Shown: positions 6,018 to 13,360 of the stretch, in pieces
How positions within the stretch are numbered: the first letter of the stretch is position 1
Layout of the letters: each line of letters begins with the position of its first letter
Origin: CAYYWP01 sp050176585
Lineage (GTDB): Bacteria; Desulfobacterota; Binatia; HRBIN30; CADEER01
Direction of reading: 5' to 3'
DNA length: 17,390 bases
Assembly (NCBI GenBank): GCA_050176585.1
Contig: JBFXHX010000062.1
Location: 1-17,390 of the forward strand
Notes under the pieces: generated by a model
Told to the model about the DNA's origin: nothing
Databases searched by the model: none
The model's input: the letters and a program-made list of their open reading frames with translations, nothing else
Made by a program: the position numbers and the translations under genes

Positions 6018-9000
6018 ATGACGTCCAACCGCGGCAAGGGGGACTCGTCGACCAATCTTTGTCGTTGGCGGTTCGCCACTCGGCACGCTCGAGTGAGGTT
6101 GGCAATCACGGTGTTTCTGGTCGCGAGCGGAGCGTCACCAGCCCACGCGGCAACATTCGCCGTCGACAGCACCGCCGATGCCATCGACGCGACCCCGGGT
6201 GACGGTGCCTGCGCCACGGCTTCCGGCGACTGCACCTTGCGTGCCGCCATCATGGAGGCAAACGCCCTCACCGGCCCCGACACCATCACGCTGCCCGCCG
6301 GCACCTACGTTCTCGCGATTCCGGGAATCAGCGAAGACGCCGCCGCCACCGGCGACCTCGACATCACCGAGGGCGTCACGATCAAGGGCGCCGGAGCGCC
6401 GACCACCATCATCGACGGCGCCGGGCTCGATCGCGTTTTTCACCTCTTCAACGCGATCGGTGCGAGCAGCATCTCCGGCGTCACCATCCGGAACGGCGTC
6501 GCGCCGCACACTCCGTTCAGTTTCGGTGGCGGCATCCTGCAGGATCTTTCCACTCTGTCGTTGACCGCCTGCACGCTTACCGCAAATTCGGTCGGCAACG
6601 GTTATGGCGCCGGCATTTCTGTGAGGTTCGGTACGCTGACTGTGAACGACAGCACGATCGCGGGAAACACCGCCGTGGGCGCCGGCGGCGCTGTCTCGAA
6701 CGGCGCCGGAACGGTGACGATGACCAACACCACCGTGAGCGGGAACGCTGCCGGGAATGCCGCCGGCGGTCTGTACAATGAAGGCGGCGTCACCGTCACA
6801 AACTGCACCTTCAACGACAACCTCGGAGGCACCATCGTCAACTCCGTCGCTGCCGTGATCACGTTCAAGAACACTATCGTCGCTGACAGCAGCGGCGGTA
6901 CGAACTGCTTCAATGCTGGCGGCTCGCTCGTCTCCGCCGGCCACAACCTCAGTAACGATGCGACCTGCCCCTTCACCGCCCCCGGCGATCTGAACAGCGT
7001 GAACCCTCTCCTGGGCCCCCTGGCATTGAACAGCCCCGGAACAACACACACCCATGCACTGCTCGGCGGCAGTCAAGCAATCGATTCCGGCGACAATGCC
7101 GGTTGCCCCGGCACCGATCAGCGCGGTGTCACCCGGCCGCAGGGATCCCTCTGCGATATCGGCGCCTATGAGCTCGTCCCGCCATCGACGCCCACGGTCA
7201 CTCCGACGGTACCAACGTCGACAATCAGTCCAACGCCGACAGTCACCCCAACGCCGTCAGTCACCCCTACGCCGACGGACATCCAAACGCCGACACGCAC
7301 CCCGACGTCGACGGGGACGTCGACGCTGACGGGCACCCCGACCGACACACCGACGCCTTCGGTCACCCGAACGCCCTCGGTCACCCCAACGCACGCACGC
7401 ACGCCGCCGCCGCCCTGCAGGGACATCCTCGTGACCGCGGGCACCAACGACAACTTCGCGCCGTCCGCCGACTTCCCGCCCGCCTCACCCAGCGACGACC
7501 TGGTCGCCCTCATGGGACCGAATCCGCCTCCCTCGGGATTCGACAATCTCTCCCCCAATCAACACTTCGGTCACACGTTCACATTCACCCGTGCCGACTG
7601 TGTCGCCGCCGCACGCCTCGAGCTCCGCGCCCGACCACTCGCCGACCAGCCCCCGGGGAGCACGAACGACGCGATCAATCTCGGCTTCGCCGGCCCCGGC
7701 GGTCAGTTCGTCGGCGTTCACTGGACAGCGTCCTTCAGCGGTATCGCCTCCCTCTCACCCTGGTCCCCCACCACGCCGCCGACGGCCGAGCTTTTCGTCT
7801 TCGATCTCGACAATCTTTCCGGCGGGACTAGCCTGCTCGCGGATCTGGCAGCGAATCGGTCGCTCGACCTCTACATCCAGGACGACACCAGCGTCGACTA
7901 TGCCAACCTGATCGTTTCGCTGTGCCCATGCTCGCCGACTCCGACTCTCACACCGACACCGACTCCGCGGGCGACCTCGACCGCTTGCGTCGGCGACTGC
8001 AACGGCGACGGCGTTGTAACCGTCGATGAGATCGTCCTCATGATCAACATCGCTCTGAACCTCCTGCCGGCGTCCGCGTGCCTCTCAGGTGACGCCGACC
8101 AGAGCGGCACCATCACCGTCGACGAGATCATCACCGCGATCGACAACGCGCTGAACGGCTGTCCGTGCGGTTTCCGAGGGCCGCGCATGTGCGGCGGCCG
8201 TTGCCCGCGCCGCGCCGACATCTGCCAGCCGTTGCCGGACGACAGCGGCTGCGTTTGCCGTCCTGGAGACTCCACCCCGACTCCGACCGGCACACCCACA
8301 CCGACCCTGTTCGCCCGGCCGACCCCGACCCCGACGTCATCGGCCACCTCCACGTCGGCATCCACCGCAACGTCGACGCCAACCACCGCCGGTACCGCGA
8401 CATCCACGCCGTCGGAGAGCGCGACGAACACCCCGACGGCTACGCCGACTTTGCTCGAGACCTGTGCACCGACGCCATCGGGCCTGGTCGCCTGGTGGCC
8501 GCTGAACGAACCGGCGGGCGCCACCACGGTAGTCGATATCGGCCTGCCCCCCGCGAACGACGGCGTGCCGCAGGCCGGGCCGATCTCATCGGCAACCGGC
8601 GGCCCGCTCGCAGTTGCTGGAAATCTGGCGACGACTCCCCCCGACGGCGCCCTGCTGTTCCCGCAGCAATCGACCTATGTCGAAGTCACGCAGGCCAACG
8701 ACCTGGATCTCGCCAACTCCGACCTCACCATCGACGCATGGATCAGGGCAACGGAAGTCCACCCGGTGCTGTCGGGCACGGTCGAAGTGCTCGAACCGAT
8801 CGTCGACAAGCTCGCCGGCACGACGAGCGGCTACGCGCTCTTCCTGCTGATCACCTCAAACTGCGCCAACTGTCCTGCGGCTCAAGCGGTCGAGATGCAA
8901 ATCGTCTTCGCGCTCGGTGGTCCGTCCGGTCTCTCCCTCCACAAGAGCAACCCGATCTACCAAGGCACGTACGGCGCTGTGCCACCAAAACCGATCAGCC

Positions 9001-10142
9001 CGCCGTGGCCGGGCTGGATGCATGTGACGGTGACCGTCGATCGCAGCGGCGGCACCGGCGGGACGTTTTATCTCGACGGGAGCCCGACGCTGCTGAACGT
9101 ACTCCCGCTTGGAACCCCGGTCGGAACGTTCACTCCCGCTGCCGGACTCGGCAACAGCGTCCCATTCCTGATCGGCGGTACGACCCTCGTACCGTTGCCG
9201 TTCCCCTTTCACGGCGAAATCGAGATCAACGAGCTCGAAGTCTTCAACGCCGTGCTGTCGCCGTCGGACATCAAGTCGATCGCAAAAGCGGGTGAGGGCA
9301 AGTGCAAGGGCACACCGGGGCCGACCGGCACGCCAACTCTCTCACCCACCGAATCACCGTCCCGTACGACGACTCGTACACCAACTCCGAGTCTGACTTC
9401 GACGGTATCCGCAATAGCAACGCCGACACCCACGCCGACGGTTCCCTCACCGACACGCAGTGCCACCTCATCGCCGACTCCCAGCGCGACAGTGACGCCG
9501 ACCCCGACGTCGACACCTCCATGCGAAGAACCGCGCTCGTTGTTGGTCTCCACCGGAACGATGAACATCAACGGCAATTCGGTTTGGTGGTTGACCGGAG
9601 CGCCGCCGGGGTTCCCGAACTTTCCACCTTCGTACCCCGCCGTCATTACCGGCCCCTACGCCGGCTGGGGCACCCTGACCGGCGCCCAGTGGGTCACGGC
9701 CGCAAGTGTGTGTGCCCAGATTTCCGGCTGTCCTGGAGGGACCTACGAGTACGAGCTCTGCTGGCATCAGTGCGGCGAGCTCCTCGACCCGACGCAGTTC
9801 ATGCTCCTCGCCGACAACCGCGCCAACGTCTTCGTCGACGATATTTTCCTCGTCAACGCGTCGAGCTTTACGACTCCAACTGGATTTACCTTCAATACGC
9901 CGCCCGGCTTCCATAGCCTGCGGGTCGACGTGATCAACGATCTGCAAACGCCAACCGGCATGGAGCTGACCGGAATTCTCACCGGGCAGGTTCAGCTGGT
10001 CGAATGCCCGGTGCGGCGCTCGACGCCAACGCCAACGGTGACGCCGACCGGTCCGACGGCGACGCGAACACAGACTCCGACCCGGACGCCGACCGCGCTG
10101 CCGACGGCGACGTCGACAACGGGGATTCCGGTTTTCGACTAA
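6018..10142 (+). CDS. secreted multidomain protein: CSLREA, beta-helix, dockerin-like and LamG-like modules
   Basis: A 1374-residue exported protein. A signal peptide has the hydrophobic core LAITVFLVA and probable cleavage after SPAHA (residue 44). Then: a CSLREA-type start (CTLRAAIMEANA, to ~84); a right-handed beta-helix with repeated 'T-x-S-G-N' turns (~85-330); a choice-of-anchor-Q-like end closing with CDIGAYE (~335-385); Thr/Pro linker 1 (~386-464); an unnamed domain (~467-637); linker 2; two calcium loops, DCNGDGVVTVDE and DADQSGTITVDE (dockerin type I-like, ~656-715), plus a Cys-rich tail; linker 3; a LamG-like jellyroll opening with GLVAWWPLNE (~815-1096); linker 4; a second unnamed domain (~1169-1334); and a Thr/Pro tail. 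A likely role is surface adhesion or glycan binding. GGGAG at 6005-6009 supports ATG 6018 over GTG 5994. No membrane anchor is seen. It lies in the inserted segment. Confidence 0.9.
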   Translation: MTSNRGKGDSSTNLCRWRFATRHARVRLAITVFLVASGASPAHAATFAVDSTADAIDATPGDGACATASGDCTLRAAIMEANALTGPDTITLPAGTYVLAIPGISEDAAATGDLDITEGVTIKGAGAPTTIIDGAGLDRVFHLFNAIGASSISGVTIRNGVAPHTPFSFGGGILQDLSTLSLTACTLTANSVGNGYGAGISVRFGTLTVNDSTIAGNTAVGAGGAVSNGAGTVTMTNTTVSGNAAGNAAGGLYNEGGVTVTNCTFNDNLGGTIVNSVAAVITFKNTIVADSSGGTNCFNAGGSLVSAGHNLSNDATCPFTAPGDLNSVNPLLGPLALNSPGTTHTHALLGGSQAIDSGDNAGCPGTDQRGVTRPQGSLCDIGAYELVPPSTPTVTPTVPTSTISPTPTVTPTPSVTPTPTDIQTPTRTPTSTGTSTLTGTPTDTPTPSVTRTPSVTPTHARTPPPPCRDILVTAGTNDNFAPSADFPPASPSDDLVALMGPNPPPSGFDNLSPNQHFGHTFTFTRADCVAAARLELRARPLADQPPGSTNDAINLGFAGPGGQFVGVHWTASFSGIASLSPWSPTTPPTAELFVFDLDNLSGGTSLLADLAANRSLDLYIQDDTSVDYANLIVSLCPCSPTPTLTPTPTPRATSTACVGDCNGDGVVTVDEIVLMINIALNLLPASACLSGDADQSGTITVDEIITAIDNALNGCPCGFRGPRMCGGRCPRRADICQPLPDDSGCVCRPGDSTPTPTGTPTPTLFARPTPTPTSSATSTSASTATSTPTTAGTATSTPSESATNTPTATPTLLETCAPTPSGLVAWWPLNEPAGATTVVDIGLPPANDGVPQAGPISSATGGPLAVAGNLATTPPDGALLFPQQSTYVEVTQANDLDLANSDLTIDAWIRATEVHPVLSGTVEVLEPIVDKLAGTTSGYALFLLITSNCANCPAAQAVEMQIVFALGGPSGLSLHKSNPIYQGTYGAVPPKPISPPWPGWMHVTVTVDRSGGTGGTFYLDGSPTLLNVLPLGTPVGTFTPAAGLGNSVPFLIGGTTLVPLPFPFHGEIEINELEVFNAVLSPSDIKSIAKAGEGKCKGTPGPTGTPTLSPTESPSRTTTRTPTPSLTSTVSAIATPTPTPTVPSPTRSATSSPTPSATVTPTPTSTPPCEEPRSLLVSTGTMNINGNSVWWLTGAPPGFPNFPPSYPAVITGPYAGWGTLTGAQWVTAASVCAQISGCPGGTYEYELCWHQCGELLDPTQFMLLADNRANVFVDDIFLVNASSFTTPTGFTFNTPPGFHSLRVDVINDLQTPTGMELTGILTGQVQLVECPVRRSTPTPTVTPTGPTATRTQTPTRTPTALPTATSTTGIPVFD
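7173..7410 (+). repeat. Thr/Pro linker-coding repeats, block 1
   Basis: Degenerate repeats of about 12-24 bp built on ACGCCGAC and ACGCCGTCAGTCACC encode TPT/TPS units that link the beta-helix to the next domain. Similar blocks occur at about 7929-7983, 8272-8458, 9307-9520 and 10018-10130. They are spacers inside the coding sequence, prone to slippage, and not a CRISPR array. Confidence 0.85.
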
Positions 10143-10329
10143 GTACACGCAGCCAGCAATACGGCGACGTTCAGCAGCGGCGTCATCCGGTCTCTCTCCC
10201 ATCGAGAGTGTCGTGCGCAGCTCGTCGGCGAACGCGCCGATCTGCGGGCCGGCGGGCCGGTGTTCGGTCGTCGGTGATCGGTAACCGCGCCTTCTCCTTC
10301 TCTCGACGAACTTTTCGATCGAAGCCCGG
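10143..10329. other. gap after the large gene with nothing recognised
   Basis: No confident gene or terminator is seen. On the minus strand the reading frame of the YihY remnant stays open across this stretch without family similarity that I can recognise. Confidence 0.4.
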
Positions 10330-10595
10330 TTGCTACCCCTCTGCGCAACATAAATAGCTATCGATTCGACGAGTGCCGGCCCGGTTGCTTCCTGCGGCGG
10401 CATCGTGATCAACCGCACAGCGTGCTCGTCGGGCTCGATCGGGACGCCGCGGTGCTCGGCATAGGCCTGCGTGACCTCGCCGCCGAACAGCGGCGATCAG
10501 CGAGGCGTAGTTCACCCACACCAGCAGCACGATCAGCGAGCCGGCGGCGCCGTAGGCCGAACGATACTGGCTTGCCCGAGATAGAAGGCGATCGC
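10330..10595 (-). pseudogene. C-terminal remnant of a YihY/BrkB-family (UPF0761) membrane protein
   Basis: Read leftward on the minus strand from 10595, three frames in turn give AIAFYLGQASIV, then SAYGAAGSLIVLLVWVNYAS, then LFGGEVTQAYAEHRGV. Together these match the last transmembrane segment and tail of the YihY/virulence factor BrkB family (formerly 'ribonuclease BN'), whose members read like 'LYLGR..SAYGAAGSLVVLLLWVYYSA..LLFGAEFT..YA'. Two single-base frameshifts (one loss near 10561, one gain near 10490) break it. The N-terminal five-sixths of the protein is absent, because homology stops exactly at the repeat boundary 10595/10596. It is a dead fragment carried at the right end of the insert. 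Confidence 0.72.
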
Positions 10596-10640
10596 CGTGT
10601 TGCCGACGTCGAACAGCACGGCGCGCTTGGACTCGAACAT
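10533..10640 (-). pseudogene. truncated 5' copy of the HAD gene fused to YihY sequence
   Basis: The first 15 codons (MFESKRAVLFDVGNT) duplicate the HAD gene that starts at 5280. At the repeat edge (10596/10595) the frame passes directly into the YihY remnant (AIAFYLGQASIV) and ends after 35 residues. Only motif I of the HAD fold is left, so the product is not functional. It marks the right junction of the insertion. Confidence 0.88.
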
Positions 10641-10978
10641 CCCAGCCCGGGTAGCAAGTCCGCGCCGATCGCTCCAGCGGGGAGGCGCGCCCGCGCTACC
10701 GCTTTGGGGTGCATCCAGCTGGTGCACGGCCCGGATTCGTGACACGTCTGGAGCGTTTACCGCGCGAACCCGGAGCGGGAGCGGTCAGGAGAGGGGATGA
10801 GATGGCGCACCTGAAACGTGCCGTGTTCGCGGCCTGCTGCGCGGGCGAGTAGCCGGTCACCATGTCCGTGCCACCTTCTGTCGATGTCCTGGTCGTCGGT
10901 GCCGGGCCGGTCGGGTTGACGCTCGCCGCGCAGCTCGCGCGCCGCGGGCTCGCGTGCTCGGTCATCGACCGCGCGATG
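10596..10978. repeat. 383-bp direct repeat, right copy
   Basis: Second copy of 5236-5618, with three differences at 10746, 10751 and 10874. Here the monooxygenase gene is intact and the HAD copy is cut off, the mirror image of the left copy. It includes the duplicated palindrome at 10709-10727. Confidence 0.97.
10802..10852 (+). CDS. possible 16-residue leader peptide upstream of the monooxygenase
   Basis: ATG at 10802 follows an AGGAGAGG sequence (10787-10794) by 7 nt, the best ribosome-binding site in this intergenic region. The frame reads MAHLKRAVFAACCAGE and stops at TAG. It is in the same frame as the monooxygenase, whose ATG lies 9 nt after the stop and has no clear Shine-Dalgarno of its own. 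It could be a coupled leader ORF, or the true N-terminus interrupted by a nonsense codon. It is present in both repeat copies. Confidence 0.35.
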   Translation: MAHLKRAVFAACCAGE

Positions 10979-12454
10979 GCGCGCACCGACAAGTCGAAGG
11001 CGCTCGTGATCTGGCCGCGCACGCTCGAGCTGCTGTCCGCAGCCGGGCAGGCCGAGCCCTTTCTCGCCTGCGGCGTGCACGCGCGCGGCGCGCGGCTCTT
11101 CGGCGGCACCCGCGAGCTCGCCTGGTTCGATTTCGCCCGCGCGCGCAGCGCGTATGCGTTCGCGTTGATGATCCCGCAGAGCGAGACCGAGCGGCTGCTG
11201 GAGGAGCAGGCGGTGGCGGCGGGTGCCGGCGTCGAGCGCGGCGTCGAGCTGGTGCGCTTCGCCGACGCCGGCGACCGCGTCCAGGCGACGGTGCGCGGCG
11301 GCGACGGGGCCGAGCGCGAGGTCGCGGCCGCGTGGCTGGTCGGCTGCGACGGCGCGCACAGCACGGTGCGCCACGGGCTCGGCCTCGAATTCGCCGGCAG
11401 CGCCGAGAACCACGACTGGTTCCTGGCCGACGTGCAGGTCGAGGGCGCGCTGCCGCGCGACGAGGTGCGCATCTTTCTGCATCCCGCCGGTGTGCTCGCC
11501 TTCTTCCCCCTGCCGCCGGATCGCTTTCGCGTGATCGGCGACCTCGGCCGGGCGCGCGCCGAGCATCCACCCGAGCCGGCGCTGGAGGACGTGCAGGTGC
11601 TGCTCGACCGCCGCGGCCCCGGCGGTCTGCGCGCGCACGATCCGCATTGGCTCGCCGGTTTCCGGATCAACGAACGGCAGGTGCCGAGCTACGGGCGCGG
11701 GCGCGTCTGGTTGGCCGGGGACGCCGCGCACATCCACAGTCCCGCCGGCGGGCAGGGGATGAACACCGGCATGCAGGACGCCTTCAACCTCGCCTGGAAG
11801 CTCGCGCTGGTGCAGCAGGGCCGCGCGCGCCCGGCGCTGCTGGACACCTACGAGGCCGAGCGCCGGCCGATCGGCGCGCTGACCGTTCGGCTCACCAGCG
11901 CGGTCACGCGCATGGGCACGCTGCGGCTCCAGGTGGCACAGCGCTTGCGCAATACCCTCTTGTCGAATGCGTCCGCGCTCTCGTTCGTGCGCGACCTGGC
12001 AGTCAACGCGTTGACCGAGACGCTGGTCCACTACCGCAGCAGCGCGCTCTCGCGCGACGCGCGCGCGCCGTTCGCGCGGCTCACGTCGCGCTGGCGCGGG
12101 CTATGGCCGGGCGATCGCGCGCCCGATGCCGCGCTGGTCGGCGCGAGCGGCGCCGTCACCTCGGTCTTCGCCTTGCTGCGCGGCAGCCACCATTTGCTGC
12201 TCCTGCTGACGGCGGACGTGCCGAGCGCGTCCGCGGAGCTCGCGAGCGCGGTCGAAGCCGCGTTTCCGGGGTTGGTGTCCGGCGCGGTGATCGGCCGGAC
12301 CGCCGGCGCGCTGCGCGACATCGACGGTTCGTTGCACGGCCTCTACGGCGTGCGCCGACCGACCGCCGTCCTCGTTCGCCCGGACGGCTATATCGGCTAC
12401 ATCGGGCCGCCGGATGGGGCGGTAAATCACCTCGCCAGCTACTTGGTGCGGTAG
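10862..12454 (+). CDS. FAD-dependent aromatic-ring monooxygenase (PHBH/MhpA-like)
   Basis: A 530-residue group A flavoprotein monooxygenase (FAD_binding_3 family) that should hydroxylate an aromatic or phenolic substrate using NAD(P)H and O2. It has the N-terminal Rossmann GAGPVG (residues 13-18), the mid-protein DG motif in VGCDGAHSTVRH (Asp163), and the GD motif in LAGDAAHIHSPAGGQGMN (Asp287) that contacts the FAD ribityl chain. The C-terminal ~120 residues look like the thioredoxin-like domain of phenol hydroxylase and MhpA/PobA-like relatives, ending LVRPDGYIGYIGPP. Relatives include pentachlorophenol and 3-(3-hydroxyphenyl)propionate hydroxylases and antibiotic-modifying enzymes; substrate is not predictable. 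Its first 39 codons are duplicated at 5502. No other ring-cleavage or catabolic gene is adjacent, so a pathway cannot be assigned. Confidence 0.92.
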   Translation: MSVPPSVDVLVVGAGPVGLTLAAQLARRGLACSVIDRAMARTDKSKALVIWPRTLELLSAAGQAEPFLACGVHARGARLFGGTRELAWFDFARARSAYAFALMIPQSETERLLEEQAVAAGAGVERGVELVRFADAGDRVQATVRGGDGAEREVAAAWLVGCDGAHSTVRHGLGLEFAGSAENHDWFLADVQVEGALPRDEVRIFLHPAGVLAFFPLPPDRFRVIGDLGRARAEHPPEPALEDVQVLLDRRGPGGLRAHDPHWLAGFRINERQVPSYGRGRVWLAGDAAHIHSPAGGQGMNTGMQDAFNLAWKLALVQQGRARPALLDTYEAERRPIGALTVRLTSAVTRMGTLRLQVAQRLRNTLLSNASALSFVRDLAVNALTETLVHYRSSALSRDARAPFARLTSRWRGLWPGDRAPDAALVGASGAVTSVFALLRGSHHLLLLLTADVPSASAELASAVEAAFPGLVSGAVIGRTAGALRDIDGSLHGLYGVRRPTAVLVRPDGYIGYIGPPDGAVNHLASYLVR

Positions 12455-12570
12455 GTGGGCGCCGTGTGCAGGCTCGCTGTGGGCTGTTGCGCAGTCCAGA
12501 CGAAGAATATCCCGAGCACAGCAGCCCGCCAGGGCATTTCGGTTCCGTCCAGGCCATCTCCCGGATGTAA

Positions 12571-12608
12571 ACGATGTCCCCGGACTTCTGTGGACGATGT
12601 ATCCGGAC
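12571..12608. repeat. two direct repeats resembling an insertion-sequence end
   Basis: ACGATGTCCCCGGAC (12571-12585) and ACGATGTATCCGGAC (12594-12608) match at 13 of 15 positions, with starts 23 bp apart. From memory, tandem 'ACGATGTCCCCGG' motifs of this kind occur at the ends of some IS481-like elements. No transposase is present, so this would be a solo end or relic. The surrounding gap (12455-12662) holds no gene that I recognise. Confidence 0.4.
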
Positions 12609-12662
12609 CGTTCCCCGCCCCTGCGGCGCCACACCTGACAGCGAACGGCTTCTCCGGCCCGC

Positions 12663-13250
12663 TCAGCGCATCCGGGCCACGGCGGGATGCCGCGGGCAGT
12701 CGACGAGGTGATCGTTGACCATCCCGACCGCTTGCATCAGCGCGTAGCAGATGGTCGCGCCGACGAAGCGGAAGCCGCGCTTGCGGAGCGCGGCGCTCAT
12801 CGCGCGCGAGATCTCAGTCTCGGCGGGGACGTCCTGCATGCGCCGCCACCGGTTCTGCAGCGGGCGCGGGCCGATGAATGACCACAGGAACCGATCCAGA
12901 CTGCCGGCTTCCTCGCACACCTGCAGCGCGGCGCGCGCGTTGTCGATGGCGGCGGTGATCTTCAGCCGGTTGCGCACGATGCCGGGGTCGGCGAGCAGGC
13001 GGCGCACGTCGCGCTCGCCGAAGCCGGCCACGGCCCGCATGTCGAAGTCGGCGAACGCGGCGCGGTAGGCCGGGCGCTTGCGCAGGATCGTGCGCCAGCT
13101 CAGGCCGGCCTGGGCGCCCTCCAGCACGAGGAACTCGAACAAGAGGCGATCATCGTGCACCGGCACGCCCCATTCCTCGTCATGATAGCGCAGGTAGTCG
13201 GGATCGCCGGCGACCCACGCGCAGACGGCGGGCGCGCTCGCGGCGGGCAT
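12663..13250 (-). CDS. tag: DNA-3-methyladenine glycosylase I
   Basis: A 195-residue Tag-family base-excision enzyme that removes 3-methyladenine from alkylated DNA. All four zinc-snap ligands are present with the family spacing: Cys10 and His23 near the N-terminus, and His181 and Cys185 in NDHLVDCPRH at the C-terminus. The base-pocket residues Tyr22, Glu44 and Trp52 (in YHDEEW and LEGAQAGLSW) line up with E. coli Tyr16, Glu38 and Trp46 at a constant offset of six. Length is typical. A GGAGGTGA sequence lies immediately upstream of the ATG at 13250 and supports the start. It is divergent from the alpha/beta hydrolase gene across about 110 bp. No ada or alkA neighbour is visible. Confidence 0.96.
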   Translation of the reverse strand: MPAASAPAVCAWVAGDPDYLRYHDEEWGVPVHDDRLLFEFLVLEGAQAGLSWRTILRKRPAYRAAFADFDMRAVAGFGERDVRRLLADPGIVRNRLKITAAIDNARAALQVCEEAGSLDRFLWSFIGPRPLQNRWRRMQDVPAETEISRAMSAALRKRGFRFVGATICYALMQAVGMVNDHLVDCPRHPAVARMR

Positions 13251-13360
13251 TCGCTCACCTCCGTGAGGCGCGCGCGGTCCGCTGCGCGGTGCAGGCTGGC
13301 GGCGCCACGGAGGAGCTGATAGCTCAGACGCCGCCGGCAGGCCAGCGGCGCGGGCGCGCG

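Larger units (their letters stand above)
5619..10595. mobile_element. 4977-bp inserted segment between the duplicated repeats
   Basis: This segment separates the two 383-bp repeats and interrupts what was a HAD/monooxygenase divergent pair. It contains a RAYT transposase remnant at its left end, one intact large gene for a secreted protein, and a YihY-family remnant at its right end. I see no terminal inverted repeats, no integrase and no tRNA, so it does not look like a standard insertion sequence or genomic island. Base composition looks somewhat less GC-rich than the flanks by eye. The duplicated flanks suggest integration of a 5360-bp circle by single crossover, or a duplication-linked insertion; a misassembly is the main alternative. 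Confidence 0.6.

Noticed and set aside
5776..6105. Minus-strand frame of 109 codons overlapping the start of the large secreted-protein gene.
   Set aside because: No recognisable family, no ribosome-binding site found, and it overlaps the signal-peptide region of a well-supported gene. Kept only as an unexplained open frame.
7173..10130. Blocks of short degenerate repeats that could suggest a CRISPR array or minisatellite.
   Set aside because: They are in frame, encode Thr/Pro linkers, vary in unit length, and have no unique spacers of constant size.
10139..10190. Minus-strand MTPLLNVAVLLAAC, which looks like the start of a lipoprotein with a lipobox.
   Set aside because: It stops one codon after the cysteine and has no ribosome-binding site that I can see; too short to support a gene or a remnant.
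5619..10595. Standard transposon or integron cassette interpretation of the insert.
   Set aside because: No terminal inverted repeats, no intact transposase or integrase, no attC-like site, and a 383-bp flanking duplication is far longer than any target-site duplication.
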